This document shows, one piece after another, positions 1 to 8,978 of a stretch of 64,000 nt of DNA (its first letter is position 1; every line of letters starts with the position of its first letter). Made by a program: the position numbers and the translations under genes. The notes beneath the pieces are model-generated. The model worked only from the letters and a program-made list of their open reading frames with translations. It did no database searches and was not told where the DNA came from. This stretch comes from JBBRHQ01 sp963815645 (GTDB lineage Bacteria; Actinomycetota; Thermoleophilia; Solirubrobacterales; 70-9), in NCBI GenBank assembly GCA_963815645.1, contig CAWFHL010000001.1, forward strand, positions 2,418,001 to 2,482,000, read 5' to 3'.

Positions 1-1
1 G

Positions 2-3000
2 GTCAACCTGCTGGCCGACATGGGTGCCCAGCCGGCGACCCTGCAGTCCGGGCTCGTCGGCACCCCCAAGTCGACCGACACGACGGCGCCCACCGCGGCC
101 ATCAGCTCGCCCTCGTCGGGGGCCTCGCTCACCGACGGCAACACCGTCACCGTCTCCGGAACGGCCGCGGACACCGGCGGGGGCAACGTCGCCGCGGTCG
201 AGGTCTCCACCGACGGGGGCTCGACCTGGCACACCGCGAACGGGACCAGCTCCTGGACCTACTCGTGGAACGTCCACGGCGGCCCCTCGACCACGGTCAA
301 GGCCCGGGCCATCGATGACTCCGGCAACATCGGCAACGCCACCGCGGGCACGCCGGTCACCGTCAACTGCCCATGCACGGTCTTCGGCGGCACCGTCCCC
401 GGGACCACGGACTCGGGTGACAACGGCTCGCTCGAGGTAGGGGTGAAGTTCCGCAGCGACCTCCCGGGGACGATCAGCGGCGTCCGCTTCTACAAGAGCG
501 CCAAGAACACCGGCACCCACGTCGGCAGCCTCTGGAAGGCCGACGGCACCCTGCTGGCGCAGGCGACCTTCAGCGGCGAGACCGCCAGCGGCTGGCAGAA
601 GGTCAACTTCTCCAGCCCGGTGACGATCCAGCCGAACACCACCTACGTGGCGGGCTACTTCGCACCCAACGGGCATTACTCCGCCCAGGAGTGGGCGCTA
701 AACCATCCGCCAGCGACCGGGCCCGACAACCTCGACGCCCCGCCGCTGCACGTCCTGCCCGATTCCAGCAGCGGCGGCAACGGGCTCTACCAGTACGACT
801 CGAGCCCCGTCTTCCCGACCAACACCTACCAGTCCGAGAACTACTGGGTCGACGTGCAGTTCAACCCCTCGACACCGGCCCAGGCTCCGGGGCAGGTGAC
901 CAACGTCAGCGCCACCGCCGGAGTCGGGCAGGCGACCGTCAACTGGACGCCGCCGGCCAACGACGGCGGCAGCGCGATCACCAGCTACCGGATCACCCCC
1001 TACATCGGCGCCAACGCCCAGACGCCGACCACGGTCAGCGCCCCGGCGTCTTCGAAGACGATCACCGGCCTCACCGGCGGCACGACCTACACCTTCACGG
1101 TGACCGCGATCAACAGCGTCGGGCCGGGGCAGGAGTCGGCGCCCTCGAACGCCACCACCCCTACGACGTCGCCCGGGGCGCCGACGGGGGTGAGCGCCAC
1201 CGCCGGAGTCGGAGCAGGCGACCGTCAACTGGACGCCGCCGGCCAACGACGGCGGCAGCGCGATCACCAGCTACCGGATCACCCCCTACATCGGCGCCAA
1301 CGCCCAGACGCCGACCACGGTCAGCGCCCCGGCGACCTCGAAGACGATCACCGGCCTCACCGGCGGCACGACCTACACCTTCACGGTGACCGCGATCAAC
1401 AGCGTCGGGCCGGGGCAGGAGTCGGCGCCCTCGAACGCCACCACCCCTACGACGTCGCCCGGGGCGCCGACGGGGGTGAGCGCCACCGCCGGAGTCGGAG
1501 CAGGCGACCGTCAACTGGACGCCGCCGGCCAACGACGGCGGCAGCGCGATCACCAGCTACCGGATCACCCCCTACATCGGCGCCAACGCCCAGACGCCGA
1601 CCACGGTCAGCGCCCCGGCGACTTCGAAGACGATCACCGGCCTCACCGGCGGCACGACCTACACCTTCACGGTGACCGCGATCAACAGCGTCGGGCCGGG
1701 GCAGGAGTCGGCGCCCTCGAACGCCACCACCCCTACGACGTCGCCCGGGGCGCCGACGGGGGTGAGCGCCACCGCCGGAGTCGGAGCAGGCGACCGTCAA
1801 CTGGACGCCGCCGGCCAACGACGGCGGCAGCGCGATCACCAGCTACCGGATCACCCCCTACATCGGCGCCAACGCCCAGACGCCGACCACGGTCAGCGCC
1901 CCGGCGACTTCGAAGACGATCACCGGCCTCACCGGCGGCACGACCTACACCTTCACGGTGACCGCGATCAACAGCGTCGGGCCGGGGCAGGAGTCGGCGC
2001 CCTCGAACGCCACCACCCCTACGACGTCGCCCGGGGCGCCGACGGGGGTGAGCGCCACCGCCGGAGTCGGAGCAGGCGACCGTCAACTGGACGCCGCCGG
2101 CCAACGACGGCGGCAGCGCGATCACCAGCTACCGGATCACCCCCTACATCGGCGCCAACGCCCAGACGCCGACCACGGTCAGCGCCCCGGCGACTTCGAA
2201 GACGATCACCGGCCTCACCGGCGGCACGACCTACACCTTCACGGTGACCGCGATCAACAGCGTCGGGCCCGGGCAGGAGTCGGCGCCCTCGGCGTCGGTG
2301 ACGCCTTACGGAGTGCCACTCCATGCAACCAGTACCTCGGTCTCTTGCACCCCGGCCTCCCTATTGCACACGAGCAGCACAACCTGCACTGCCACCGTAT
2401 TGGACAATGAACTAGACGGTTTTAGCTACCCGAGCGGGACTATTCAAATGACTTCCAACACTCCTGGCGGTCAATTCTCCGGCGAAGCCGAATGCACCTT
2501 GACTCCTACATCCATGGTAGGGGCATCGAAGTGCGCGCTCGCGTACACGCCCGAGGTCGTAGAAAGTGGCTCGCATCGGATTACCGCCGAGTATCTCGGC
2601 GACTCAGGCCATGCTGCAAGCGCCGGATCGACAGTTGTAACTATCCCCGAGCGAACTACGACCCTGACGTTTACATGCGATCCAAATCCCATACTTAAAT
2701 CCGAGCAGACGGAGTGCATGGCCACTGTCGTTGATGACTTCGGCGGCTTGGCGAGTCCACCGACGGGATCTGTGCAGTTTACATCGAGCGTGGCCGCGGG
2801 CCGTTTTAGCAACTCCGGCAAATGCACTCTGCTTCAGGTGAGCGGCTCAACCTCGAAATGCCAAGTTTCCTATTTTCCCACCGAGAACGTTGGAATGCCT
2901 AGGCACAGCTTGACCGCTCGATATTCCGGGGATTCGGTACATCTTTCGAGCGGTGCTGTAGCCGAGCTTGACGTTCCCGCCACTCCGCCTCATGGGCCTT

Positions 3001-3602
3001 TAGGGGTCTCAATCGACGGAGGGGCCTGGGCAACCAACAACTCCCGCGTGCTACTGATGATCCGGTGGCCAGCCCGCGCTACAACCGCGCTTATCAGCAA
3101 CGACGAGGGGTTCGATCACCCTGGGAGCCGAGTAGTCAGCCGGTCGATTCACTGGACTCTTCCCTCGTCCGGGCCGGAACGCATTCCTAGGGCGGTTTAC
3201 GTGCGGTTTGTGGGAGGGCCGGCTGGGCCAGAGACTTACACGGACGACATCATCCTCGATAAGACAGCGCCCCGAATTGCCTCGGCTTGGGTCAAGCGAG
3301 TCCAGTCAAGGAGGAAGGTTGGCCAGCCAAAATCCGCCTCGAGGAAGAAGAGCTATGCATTGCATCTTGATGCCTACGACAATGCTTCAGGCCTAAAGGC
3401 AATCGAGATATCGACAAATCGCCGGCACGTTGCCCACGTCTTCCGTGTAGCGCGCAAGAACCATCTGAGGAAGACCTTTGCAGTCTCGGCGGGTGTTCGC
3501 AGGTTGTTTGTTCGGGCCAAGGATTCGGCGGGAAATGTCTCTAGATGGCGGGCAGCCAGATTTCATCGGCCTCGCCACCACTCGCGCGGAGCGCCCTCGT
3601 GA
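2..3602 (+). CDS. secreted Fn3/DUF4082 multidomain protein, C-terminal part, frameshifted
   Basis: The gene enters from the left edge with its N-terminus missing, in the frame starting at base 2. In order it shows an Ig-like module (about 60-370), a DUF4082-type beta-sandwich (about 373-870), five fibronectin type III copies (about 890-2290), two Cys-containing bacterial Ig-like repeats (about 2300-2985) and a basic C-terminal module ending at 3602. The first Fn3 copy is in frame. Each of the other four carries one extra A (1213, 1499, 1785, 2071), so reading from the left stops at 1675 and the C-terminal part is open only from 2244. Family resemblance suggests the tail of a large secreted protein related to the DUF4082/N,N-dimethylformamidase-like group, with a surface role; the enzymatic part, if any, lies outside. 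G+C drops after about 2300. Confidence 0.7.
904..2290 (+). repeat. 286-bp tandem repeat encoding Fn3 domains (five units)
   Basis: Five nearly identical units with equivalent positions at 941, 1227, 1513, 1799 and 2085, an exact period of 286 bp. Each encodes one fibronectin type III domain. The length is 3 x 95 + 1, so each unit after the first moves the frame by one base. Units 3-5 are almost identical; units 1 and 2 differ at a few positions, for example the codons before the conserved Ser-Lys near 1050 and 1336. Confidence 0.95.
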
Positions 3603-3767
3603 GCTGGGCGGCCGCTCGCCTTCCCACTCGCGCTGGGGCCTGGGCTCGCCGGGATGCAGGGACCAACCTGCATCTACGAGACGCGCCATCCCCGTCAGGG
3701 TGCAAGCTCGCCTCGCGCTTTGCCGCGCAGGCGCTCGGCCGCGTCCCGCGCTGAGTCCGGGGTGGAT

Positions 3768-4391
3768 TCACCAAGGGTCTGCGAGGGCACCCTCGAGCCT
3801 CAGCAGAGCCTCCTTCATCGCCGGCCCGCCGCCGTAGCCGCCGAGGGCGCCCCCTGCCCGCAGCACCCGGTGGCAGGGCACGACGATCGGGATCGGGTTG
3901 GCGCCGAGCGCCGAGCCGGCCGCCCGCTGGGCGCGCTCGTTGCCGGCGCTGCGGGCCATCTCGGTGTAGTTGCGGGTTTCGCCGTAAGGGATCCGAGCGG
4001 TGGACCGAAGCACCCTGCGGCGAAATCCGCTGGTCAGCTGCCAGTCGAGCGCCAGGTCGAAATCGCGCAGGCTGCCGGCAAAGTAGAGGTCGAGCTCCCG
4101 GCGGACCTCGTCGAGGCGGGCCGGCGCCTCGACGACCCGCGGCGAGACCTCGGCGGCGAGCCGCCGCAGGGCGGAGTCGGGCTCCTGCCCGGGGAGGCTG
4201 ACCATCACCAGGCCGAGCTCGGTGGCCGCCAGCAGGATGGGGCCGAACGGGGAGTCCTCGATCGCATAAGCGACGTCGACCAGGCCCGCCCGCTCGGCGA
4301 TCCCGACGAACCGCTGCCGGGCCGCCGCCAGCGAGTTAGCTGGGGGTCCGTCGACCAGCTCCCGAAGCACACTGTCCGTCTCATGGCTCAT
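3768..4391 (-). CDS. ogt: methylated-DNA--protein-cysteine S-methyltransferase
   Basis: Suicide repair protein that transfers the alkyl group of O6-alkylguanine (or O4-alkylthymine) in DNA to its own cysteine. The 207-residue product carries the PCHR active-site motif near residue 172, preceded by IPYGETRNY and followed by a glycine-rich GGYGGG segment, all typical of the Ogt/Ada C-terminal domain. The first 40 residues are an additional helical stretch absent from minimal Ogt proteins. Its start overlaps the stop of the sigma-factor gene by four bases (ATGA), so the two are translationally coupled, and alkylation repair may be under control of that sigma factor. Confidence 0.9.
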   Translation of the reverse strand: MSHETDSVLRELVDGPPANSLAAARQRFVGIAERAGLVDVAYAIEDSPFGPILLAATELGLVMVSLPGQEPDSALRRLAAEVSPRVVEAPARLDEVRRELDLYFAGSLRDFDLALDWQLTSGFRRRVLRSTARIPYGETRNYTEMARSAGNERAQRAAGSALGANPIPIVVPCHRVLRAGGALGGYGGGPAMKEALLRLEGALADPW

Positions 4392-4849
4392 GCCAGCACC
4401 TCTCTCAGCTTCTTCACGCCTTCATGTACGTTCCTGCGCGCCGCGTCCTCGGAGCAGTCGAGCGCCGCGGCGATCTCACGATGGGGCATGTCGCAGGCGA
4501 AGCGGAGTGCCACCGCGGTGCGCTGCTTCGGCGGCAGCCCCGCCACCGCGCCCCAGATCCCGAGGCCCGGCTCCGGCCCCGGGGCCGCCACCTCGGGCGA
4601 GTATCCGCTCGGCAAAGCCCGGCGACCGCGACCGCGGTGGTGGTCGATCGCCTTGTTGTGGGCGATGGTCAGCAGCCAGCCGCGCAGGTTGCCGTCGTCG
4701 CCGAGCTTCGGATAGCCGCGCAGCGCAGCCAGGAAGGTTTCCTGGAAGCAGTCCTCGGCCTCCTGCGGCCCGACGGCGGCGATCAGGAAGCCGAGGACGT
4801 CGTTGGCGTGGCGGTCGAGCAGCTCCTGGAATGGCGGCAGGCCTTTCAC
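4388..4849 (-). CDS. ECF-type RNA polymerase sigma factor
   Basis: A 153-residue sigma-70 family protein. Region 2 lies at about residues 8-75 (HANDVLGFL, EDCFQETFLAALR, LLTIAHNKAIDHHR) and the region 4 helix-turn-helix at about 103-150 (LPPKQRTAVALRF through AAALDCSEDAARRNVHEG). It directs RNA polymerase to a small set of promoters. No anti-sigma gene follows. It is co-transcribed with ogt and transcribed divergently from nadC, with a 69-bp shared upstream region. The regulated stress cannot be read from sequence; the ogt partner hints at alkylation damage. Confidence 0.85.
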   Translation of the reverse strand: MKGLPPFQELLDRHANDVLGFLIAAVGPQEAEDCFQETFLAALRGYPKLGDDGNLRGWLLTIAHNKAIDHHRGRGRRALPSGYSPEVAAPGPEPGLGIWGAVAGLPPKQRTAVALRFACDMPHREIAAALDCSEDAARRNVHEGVKKLREVLA

Positions 4850-4918
4850 CTCGTCAATTAAACGCTGCGCGCGCCGGAAACGTGAGACGCCTCAGATCGG
4901 CCCAGCTAGGGTGGCGGC

Positions 4919-5773
4919 ATGGACGACGCGGAGGCGATCACACGGCTGGTCGCGACGGCGCTGTCAGAGGACATCGGCGCCGCTGACCTCACGGCCGAGG
5001 CGCTCCTCCCCACGGGGGCGCGGGGACGCGCCTCGATCACCCAGAAGGCACCCGGGGCGGTGTTCGGGCTCGAGATCGTCCGCGAGGTGATGCGGCAGAG
5101 CGGGGTGGAGCGCTTCGAGGCCGAGGCAGTCGAGGGGGAGTGGCGCGACGAGGTCCCGGCATTGGTGGCGACCGCCGCCGGCCCAGCGGCATCGTTGCTC
5201 GCCGCCGAGCGCACCGCGCTGAACTTCCTCGGCCACCTCTCGGGCATCGCAACGATCACGGCCCGTTTCGTCGCCGCGGTCGCCGGCACCGGAGCCAGGA
5301 TCCTCGACACCCGGAAGACTACGCCCGGTCTGCGGGCGCTTGAAAAGCGGGCGGTGGCGGCGGCGGGGGGCGTCAACCACCGCATGGGGCTCTATGACGC
5401 GATCCTGATCAAGGAGAACCACATCGCCCTCGCCGGAGGCCTCGAGCCGGCCCTGGAAAGTGCGCGCGCCACAGGGGGGGAGGTCGAGGTCGAATGCCGG
5501 GACCTCGACGAGGTGTCGCGAGCGATCGCCGGGGGCGCCGGCCGAATCCTCCTAGACAACATGGATGCGGAACAGATCCGGGAGGCGGTCGGACTGCGGG
5601 CGGCGGCCGATCGGCCGCAGTTCGAGGCATCGGGAGGGATCAGTCTGGAGAACGTCCGGGCGGTCGCTGAGACCGGCGTCGAGTACATCTCGGTCGGCGC
5701 TCTGACCCACTCGGCCCCGGCCCTGGACCTCAGCATGCTGATCGAGCCCGACGGCGACGCGGGGGCGGGGTAG
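4919..5773 (+). CDS. nadC: nicotinate-nucleotide pyrophosphorylase (carboxylating)
   Basis: Quinolinate phosphoribosyltransferase: quinolinate + PRPP gives nicotinate mononucleotide, CO2 and PPi, the third step of de novo NAD synthesis in the cytosol. The 284 residues match the family length. Visible motifs are ERTALNFLGHLSGIAT, LDTRKTTPGLR (phosphate/quinolinate-binding Arg and Lys), the KENH active-site segment, LLDNM, and a C-terminal SGGI phosphate-binding loop. nadA lies 1.6 kb downstream, separated by two unrelated genes; no nadB is present in the window. Confidence 0.95.
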   Translation: MDDAEAITRLVATALSEDIGAADLTAEALLPTGARGRASITQKAPGAVFGLEIVREVMRQSGVERFEAEAVEGEWRDEVPALVATAAGPAASLLAAERTALNFLGHLSGIATITARFVAAVAGTGARILDTRKTTPGLRALEKRAVAAAGGVNHRMGLYDAILIKENHIALAGGLEPALESARATGGEVEVECRDLDEVSRAIAGGAGRILLDNMDAEQIREAVGLRAAADRPQFEASGGISLENVRAVAETGVEYISVGALTHSAPALDLSMLIEPDGDAGAG

Positions 5774-5782
5774 AGTCGGCGC

Positions 5783-6298
5783 ATGGCGGTCAACGAGGAG
5801 ACGCGGCGCAGGCGTGAGGAGATAGTCCGCGAGCACATGGAGTCGGAGAACCGGCACGAGTTCGACCGGACGATGGAGACCTTCCATCACCCCCGCTATG
5901 AGCTGATCGCCACCGGGGACACCTACGACGGCGCGGCGGAGGTCGATGCCTACTTCGATGAGACCCGCACCGCCTTCCCCGACCAGCGCAACGAGCTGAT
6001 CGCGATGCACCACGCCGACGGTGCCGTTCTGGTCGAGGCGATGCTCTACGGGACCCACGATGGCCCGTTCCGCGGCCTGCCGCCGACCGGGCGCGGCTTC
6101 GAGATGCGCTTCCTGGCGATCTTCGTCTTCGAAGACGACCGGCTGATCTGCGAACGGGTCTACTTCGACCAGGCGACCGTGCTGAGGCAGCTCGGGATCG
6201 CCCACGACCCCCTCTCCGTGAGCGGCCGGGTGGCGACCGTGCTCAATCACCCTGTCACGGTCGGCCGCGCCGTGCTGCGCCAGGTGACCGGGCGCTGA
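5783..6298 (+). CDS. SnoaL-like / ester-cyclase-type domain protein
   Basis: A 171-residue NTF2-fold protein of the SnoaL-like group. The family signature is a long first helix, a TFPDQRNE-type strand, a GTHDGPFRGLPPTGR loop and the following EMRFLAIFVFEDDRL strands. Proteins of this fold cyclise or isomerise small hydrophobic substrates, but many have no known substrate, so function is unassigned. It starts 10 bp after nadC and is probably co-transcribed. A two-hairpin element follows it at 6340-6393. Confidence 0.75.
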   Translation: MAVNEETRRRREEIVREHMESENRHEFDRTMETFHHPRYELIATGDTYDGAAEVDAYFDETRTAFPDQRNELIAMHHADGAVLVEAMLYGTHDGPFRGLPPTGRGFEMRFLAIFVFEDDRLICERVYFDQATVLRQLGIAHDPLSVSGRVATVLNHPVTVGRAVLRQVTGR

Positions 6299-6339
6299 AA
6301 GGGGCGGAGTCCGCGGGCGTCCAGGCCGATGCACAACCT

Positions 6340-6393
6340 GCGGCGGCTTTCGCCGCCTGACATGCCGCTGCCGGCGCTAACACCGCGCCGGCA
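6340..6393. repeat. dispersed two-hairpin element, copy A
   Basis: 54 bp with two perfect stem-loops: GGCGGC/GCCGCC around a 4-base loop, then GCCGGCGC/GCGCCGGC around TAACACC. A 53-bp copy lies at 46647-46699 with both stems identical and changes only in loop and linker. Both copies sit between convergent genes, which suggests a bidirectional transcription terminator or a REP-like mobile palindrome. Confidence 0.8.
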
Positions 6394-6398
6394 CTTGA

Positions 6399-7244
6399 CT
6401 ACTTGAGCAGCCGCGAGAGGCGGCGATCCTTGAGCACCCTGCCGCCGGTCTGCTCTTCCGGGCAGTAGTTGGTCTGATGCTCGGAGAAGAAGACCGCCTC
6501 GATCGTCGCCCCGCATCGGGGGCAGGGCTCGCCCTCGCGGCGGTGCACCTTGAGCGGCATCGGCAGCTTGTCGGGAACCCGGTCGCCGATCACCTCCTCG
6601 TAGTGGCGGATCGCCCCGTCGAGGACGCCGAGCGCGTCCTGCAGCCGCTCCACCTCCTCGGACTCCAGCTCGGAGCCCTTGCGGAAGGGCGAGATGCGGG
6701 CCTCCCAGAGGATCTCATCGACCCAGGATCGGCCGATCCCGGCGATCGCCCGCTGGTCGCGGAGCAGGGGGTGCAGGTGGCGGGGCTGGTCGATCAGTTC
6801 GCTGAAATCGGCCAGCGGTGGAGCCGGCCACGCCTCCGGGCCGAGGGTCGCCACCATCTCGTCGTCCTGGACCTCCGCGGCGGCGAGAAGCTTCGCCCAG
6901 GCGCGCTGCCGGGTCCCGAACTCGCGCAGCCTCAGCTCCCGCCCGTCGCCGAGCCTGACCAACAGCCGTGAGGCCCGGTCCCGGGGGGATGCGGGCTTCC
7001 CGAACGCCTGCAGCCGGCCGGCAGACATCAGATGGATCAGCAGCGCCAGGTCACCCAGCTCGACAACCGGCATCTTGCCGATCCTGCCCACCCTGGTGAC
7101 AGCGAGCCCCTCCAGCGCCTGCAGCGGAGGCTCGAAGGTCTTCATCACGTTCATCCCCGGCGCCAGAGCCGAGCTGACCGTCTCGCCGCGCAGCGCCCGG
7201 TCGAGCCTGCGCGCTGTGATCTCGACTTCCGGCACTTCGGGCAT
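6399..7244 (-). CDS. Fpg/Nei-family DNA glycosylase (AP lyase)
   Basis: Base-excision repair enzyme that removes oxidised bases and cleaves the AP site. The start is set at the ATG giving MPEVPEVE, because the catalytic Pro must be residue 2 after Met removal; a frame extension of ten codons exists upstream. Seen are the N-terminal PEVPEVE, the IGKMPVVEL strand with the conserved Lys, an H2TH region (IAGIGRSWVDEILWEA), and a C-terminal zinc-finger remnant with CPRC but YCPEEQ in place of the usual CxxC, so the fourth zinc ligand is Glu. Convergent with the SnoaL-like gene. Confidence 0.9.
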   Translation of the reverse strand: MPEVPEVEITARRLDRALRGETVSSALAPGMNVMKTFEPPLQALEGLAVTRVGRIGKMPVVELGDLALLIHLMSAGRLQAFGKPASPRDRASRLLVRLGDGRELRLREFGTRQRAWAKLLAAAEVQDDEMVATLGPEAWPAPPLADFSELIDQPRHLHPLLRDQRAIAGIGRSWVDEILWEARISPFRKGSELESEEVERLQDALGVLDGAIRHYEEVIGDRVPDKLPMPLKVHRREGEPCPRCGATIEAVFFSEHQTNYCPEEQTGGRVLKDRRLSRLLK

Positions 7245-7361
7245 GCCCAGAGGGTAGACTTGAGCAGAGTTCATTCGACTGGTTGCAGGAGCCCCTCGAG
7301 GCTGCCGAGCCAGCGAACATCAAACAGCCACACCATCAGGGACCCTTTGAGGAGGGCCGCG

Positions 7362-8375
7362 ATGAGAGAGCTACCAACCATCAATGAGCCGGTTCCGATG
7401 CTCGACCTCTCCCCTGCGGAGATCGACGAGCTCTCCGAGGAGGTTCGGGCCCTGGCGGTCGAGCGCGACGCGGTGATCCTCGCCCACAACTACCAGGTCG
7501 CCGAGGTCCAGGACGTCGCCGACTTCGTCGGCGACTCGCTCGGCCTCTCCCGCAGGGCGGCCGCAGCCGACGCGTCGGCGATCGCCTTCTGCGGGGTTCA
7601 CTTCATGGCCGAGACCGCGTCGATCCTCTCGCCGCAGAAGACGGTGCTGATCCCCGACCCCGAGGCCGGATGCTCGCTCTCGGACTCGATCACGGCCGGC
7701 GAGCTGCGCAATTGGAAGTCGCGCCACAGCCCCGACGCCGTCGTCGTCATGTACGTCAACACATCGGCAGAGGTGAAGGCCGAGACCGACTACTGCTGCA
7801 CCTCCTCGAACGCCGTCAAGGTCGTAGAGCACATCCTCCGTGAGCACGGGCCGGCCACCGAGATCCTCTTCGGCCCCGACATGTGGCTCGGCTCATATGT
7901 CGAGCGGGTCTCGGGTCACCGCATGCACGTCTGGCCCGGCGAGTGCCACGTCCACGCCGGGATTCGTCCGGAGGACATCACGGCTCAGCGCGAGGCGCAT
8001 CCGGGGGCCGAGTTCCTCGTCCACCCGGAGTGCGGCTGCGTCACCCAGATCATGGAGTACGTCGCCGCGGGGGACGTGTCCGAGGAAGGCGTCCACATGC
8101 TCTCCACCGGGCAGATGCTCGACTATCTCGGCGATCACCCCGAAGGGGAGTTCATCGTCGCAACCGAGAACGGGATGCTTCATCCGCTGCAACAGGTCGC
8201 CCCGGGGGCCAATTTGATCGAGGCCAATCGGATGGCCTTCTGCAAGTACATGAAGATGATCACCCTGCCGAAGCTGCGCGACTCGCTGCGCGAGATGCAG
8301 TTCGAGGTCAGCGTCCCAGCGGAGATCGCCGAGCGGGCGAGGCTGCCGATCGAGCGAATGGTCGCGATCGGCTGA
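7362..8375 (+). CDS. nadA: quinolinate synthase
   Basis: [4Fe-4S] enzyme condensing iminoaspartate with dihydroxyacetone phosphate to quinolinate in NAD synthesis. 337 residues. The ATG at 7362 is preceded by GAGGAGGGC at a proper distance, and homology begins there, although the frame is open further upstream. Visible: ILAHNYQVAEVQD at the N-terminus, FCGVHFMAETA, DPEAGCSLSDS, YVNTSAEVKAE, and the conserved cysteines in FCGVHFM, HPECGC and MAFCKYMKM that hold the cluster. Product feeds NadC encoded upstream. Confidence 0.96.
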   Translation: MRELPTINEPVPMLDLSPAEIDELSEEVRALAVERDAVILAHNYQVAEVQDVADFVGDSLGLSRRAAAADASAIAFCGVHFMAETASILSPQKTVLIPDPEAGCSLSDSITAGELRNWKSRHSPDAVVVMYVNTSAEVKAETDYCCTSSNAVKVVEHILREHGPATEILFGPDMWLGSYVERVSGHRMHVWPGECHVHAGIRPEDITAQREAHPGAEFLVHPECGCVTQIMEYVAAGDVSEEGVHMLSTGQMLDYLGDHPEGEFIVATENGMLHPLQQVAPGANLIEANRMAFCKYMKMITLPKLRDSLREMQFEVSVPAEIAERARLPIERMVAIG

Positions 8376-8400
8376 GCGCCGGTCCGTCTTTAGACGACTC

Positions 8401-8892
8401 TCAGCCGACTTCTCGCAGTCGGCCGCTCCCGACCTCGTAGACGAATCCCCGCACGCTCTCTTTGCGGGGGATGAAGGGGCTTTCGCGGATCCGCTCGATC
8501 GAGGCCCGCACGCCTTCCTCGAGATCGGCGAAGGGATGGGCATCCCAGGCTGGCCGGCTGCCGGTCTCCTGCTCGAGGCGATCGGCGAACTCCTCGTCGC
8601 TGAAGGTGAGCATGCCGCAGTCGGTGTGGCGGATGAGGACGATCTCCTCTGTGCCGAGCAGGTTCTGGGAGATCGCCAGCGAGCGGATCTCCTGATCGGT
8701 GACCACCCCCCCGGCGTTGCGGATCACGTGGGCGTCGCCCTCTTCGAGGCCGAGCGCCCTGGCGGGGTCGAGGCGGGCGTCCATGCAGGCGACCACAGCG
8801 ACCTTGCGGCCGGGTGGCAGCGGCAGGTCGGCTTTGTCGAAACCGTCGGCATAGCTCTGGTTGTTGGCCAGCAGATCATCCGTGGCGCTCAT
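8401..8892 (-). CDS. beta-class carbonic anhydrase
   Basis: Zinc enzyme interconverting CO2 and bicarbonate. The 163-residue protein has the zinc ligands C36 (in ACMDARLD, with the Asp38-Arg40 dyad), H89 and C92 (in RHTDCGM), plus the GGVVTDQEIRSLAIS segment typical of the short actinobacterial beta-CA group. Convergent with nadA; divergent from the MauE-type gene, with 86 bp between the start codons. Confidence 0.92.
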   Translation of the reverse strand: MSATDDLLANNQSYADGFDKADLPLPPGRKVAVVACMDARLDPARALGLEEGDAHVIRNAGGVVTDQEIRSLAISQNLLGTEEIVLIRHTDCGMLTFSDEEFADRLEQETGSRPAWDAHPFADLEEGVRASIERIRESPFIPRKESVRGFVYEVGSGRLREVG

Positions 8893-8978
8893 CTGCCCTC
8901 CTGAACCGTCTAATCAGATCAACAAACGGACATTAGCCGTGTTGCCCCCGGCCGCCGGAAGCGCAAAGATAGGGGCCG

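Noticed and set aside
904..2290. Long overlapping open frames on both strands over the repeat array, and a CRISPR-like periodicity
   Set aside because: The frames are shadows of the Fn3 codons in a G+C-rich repeat; units are 286 bp without short direct repeats separated by unique spacers.
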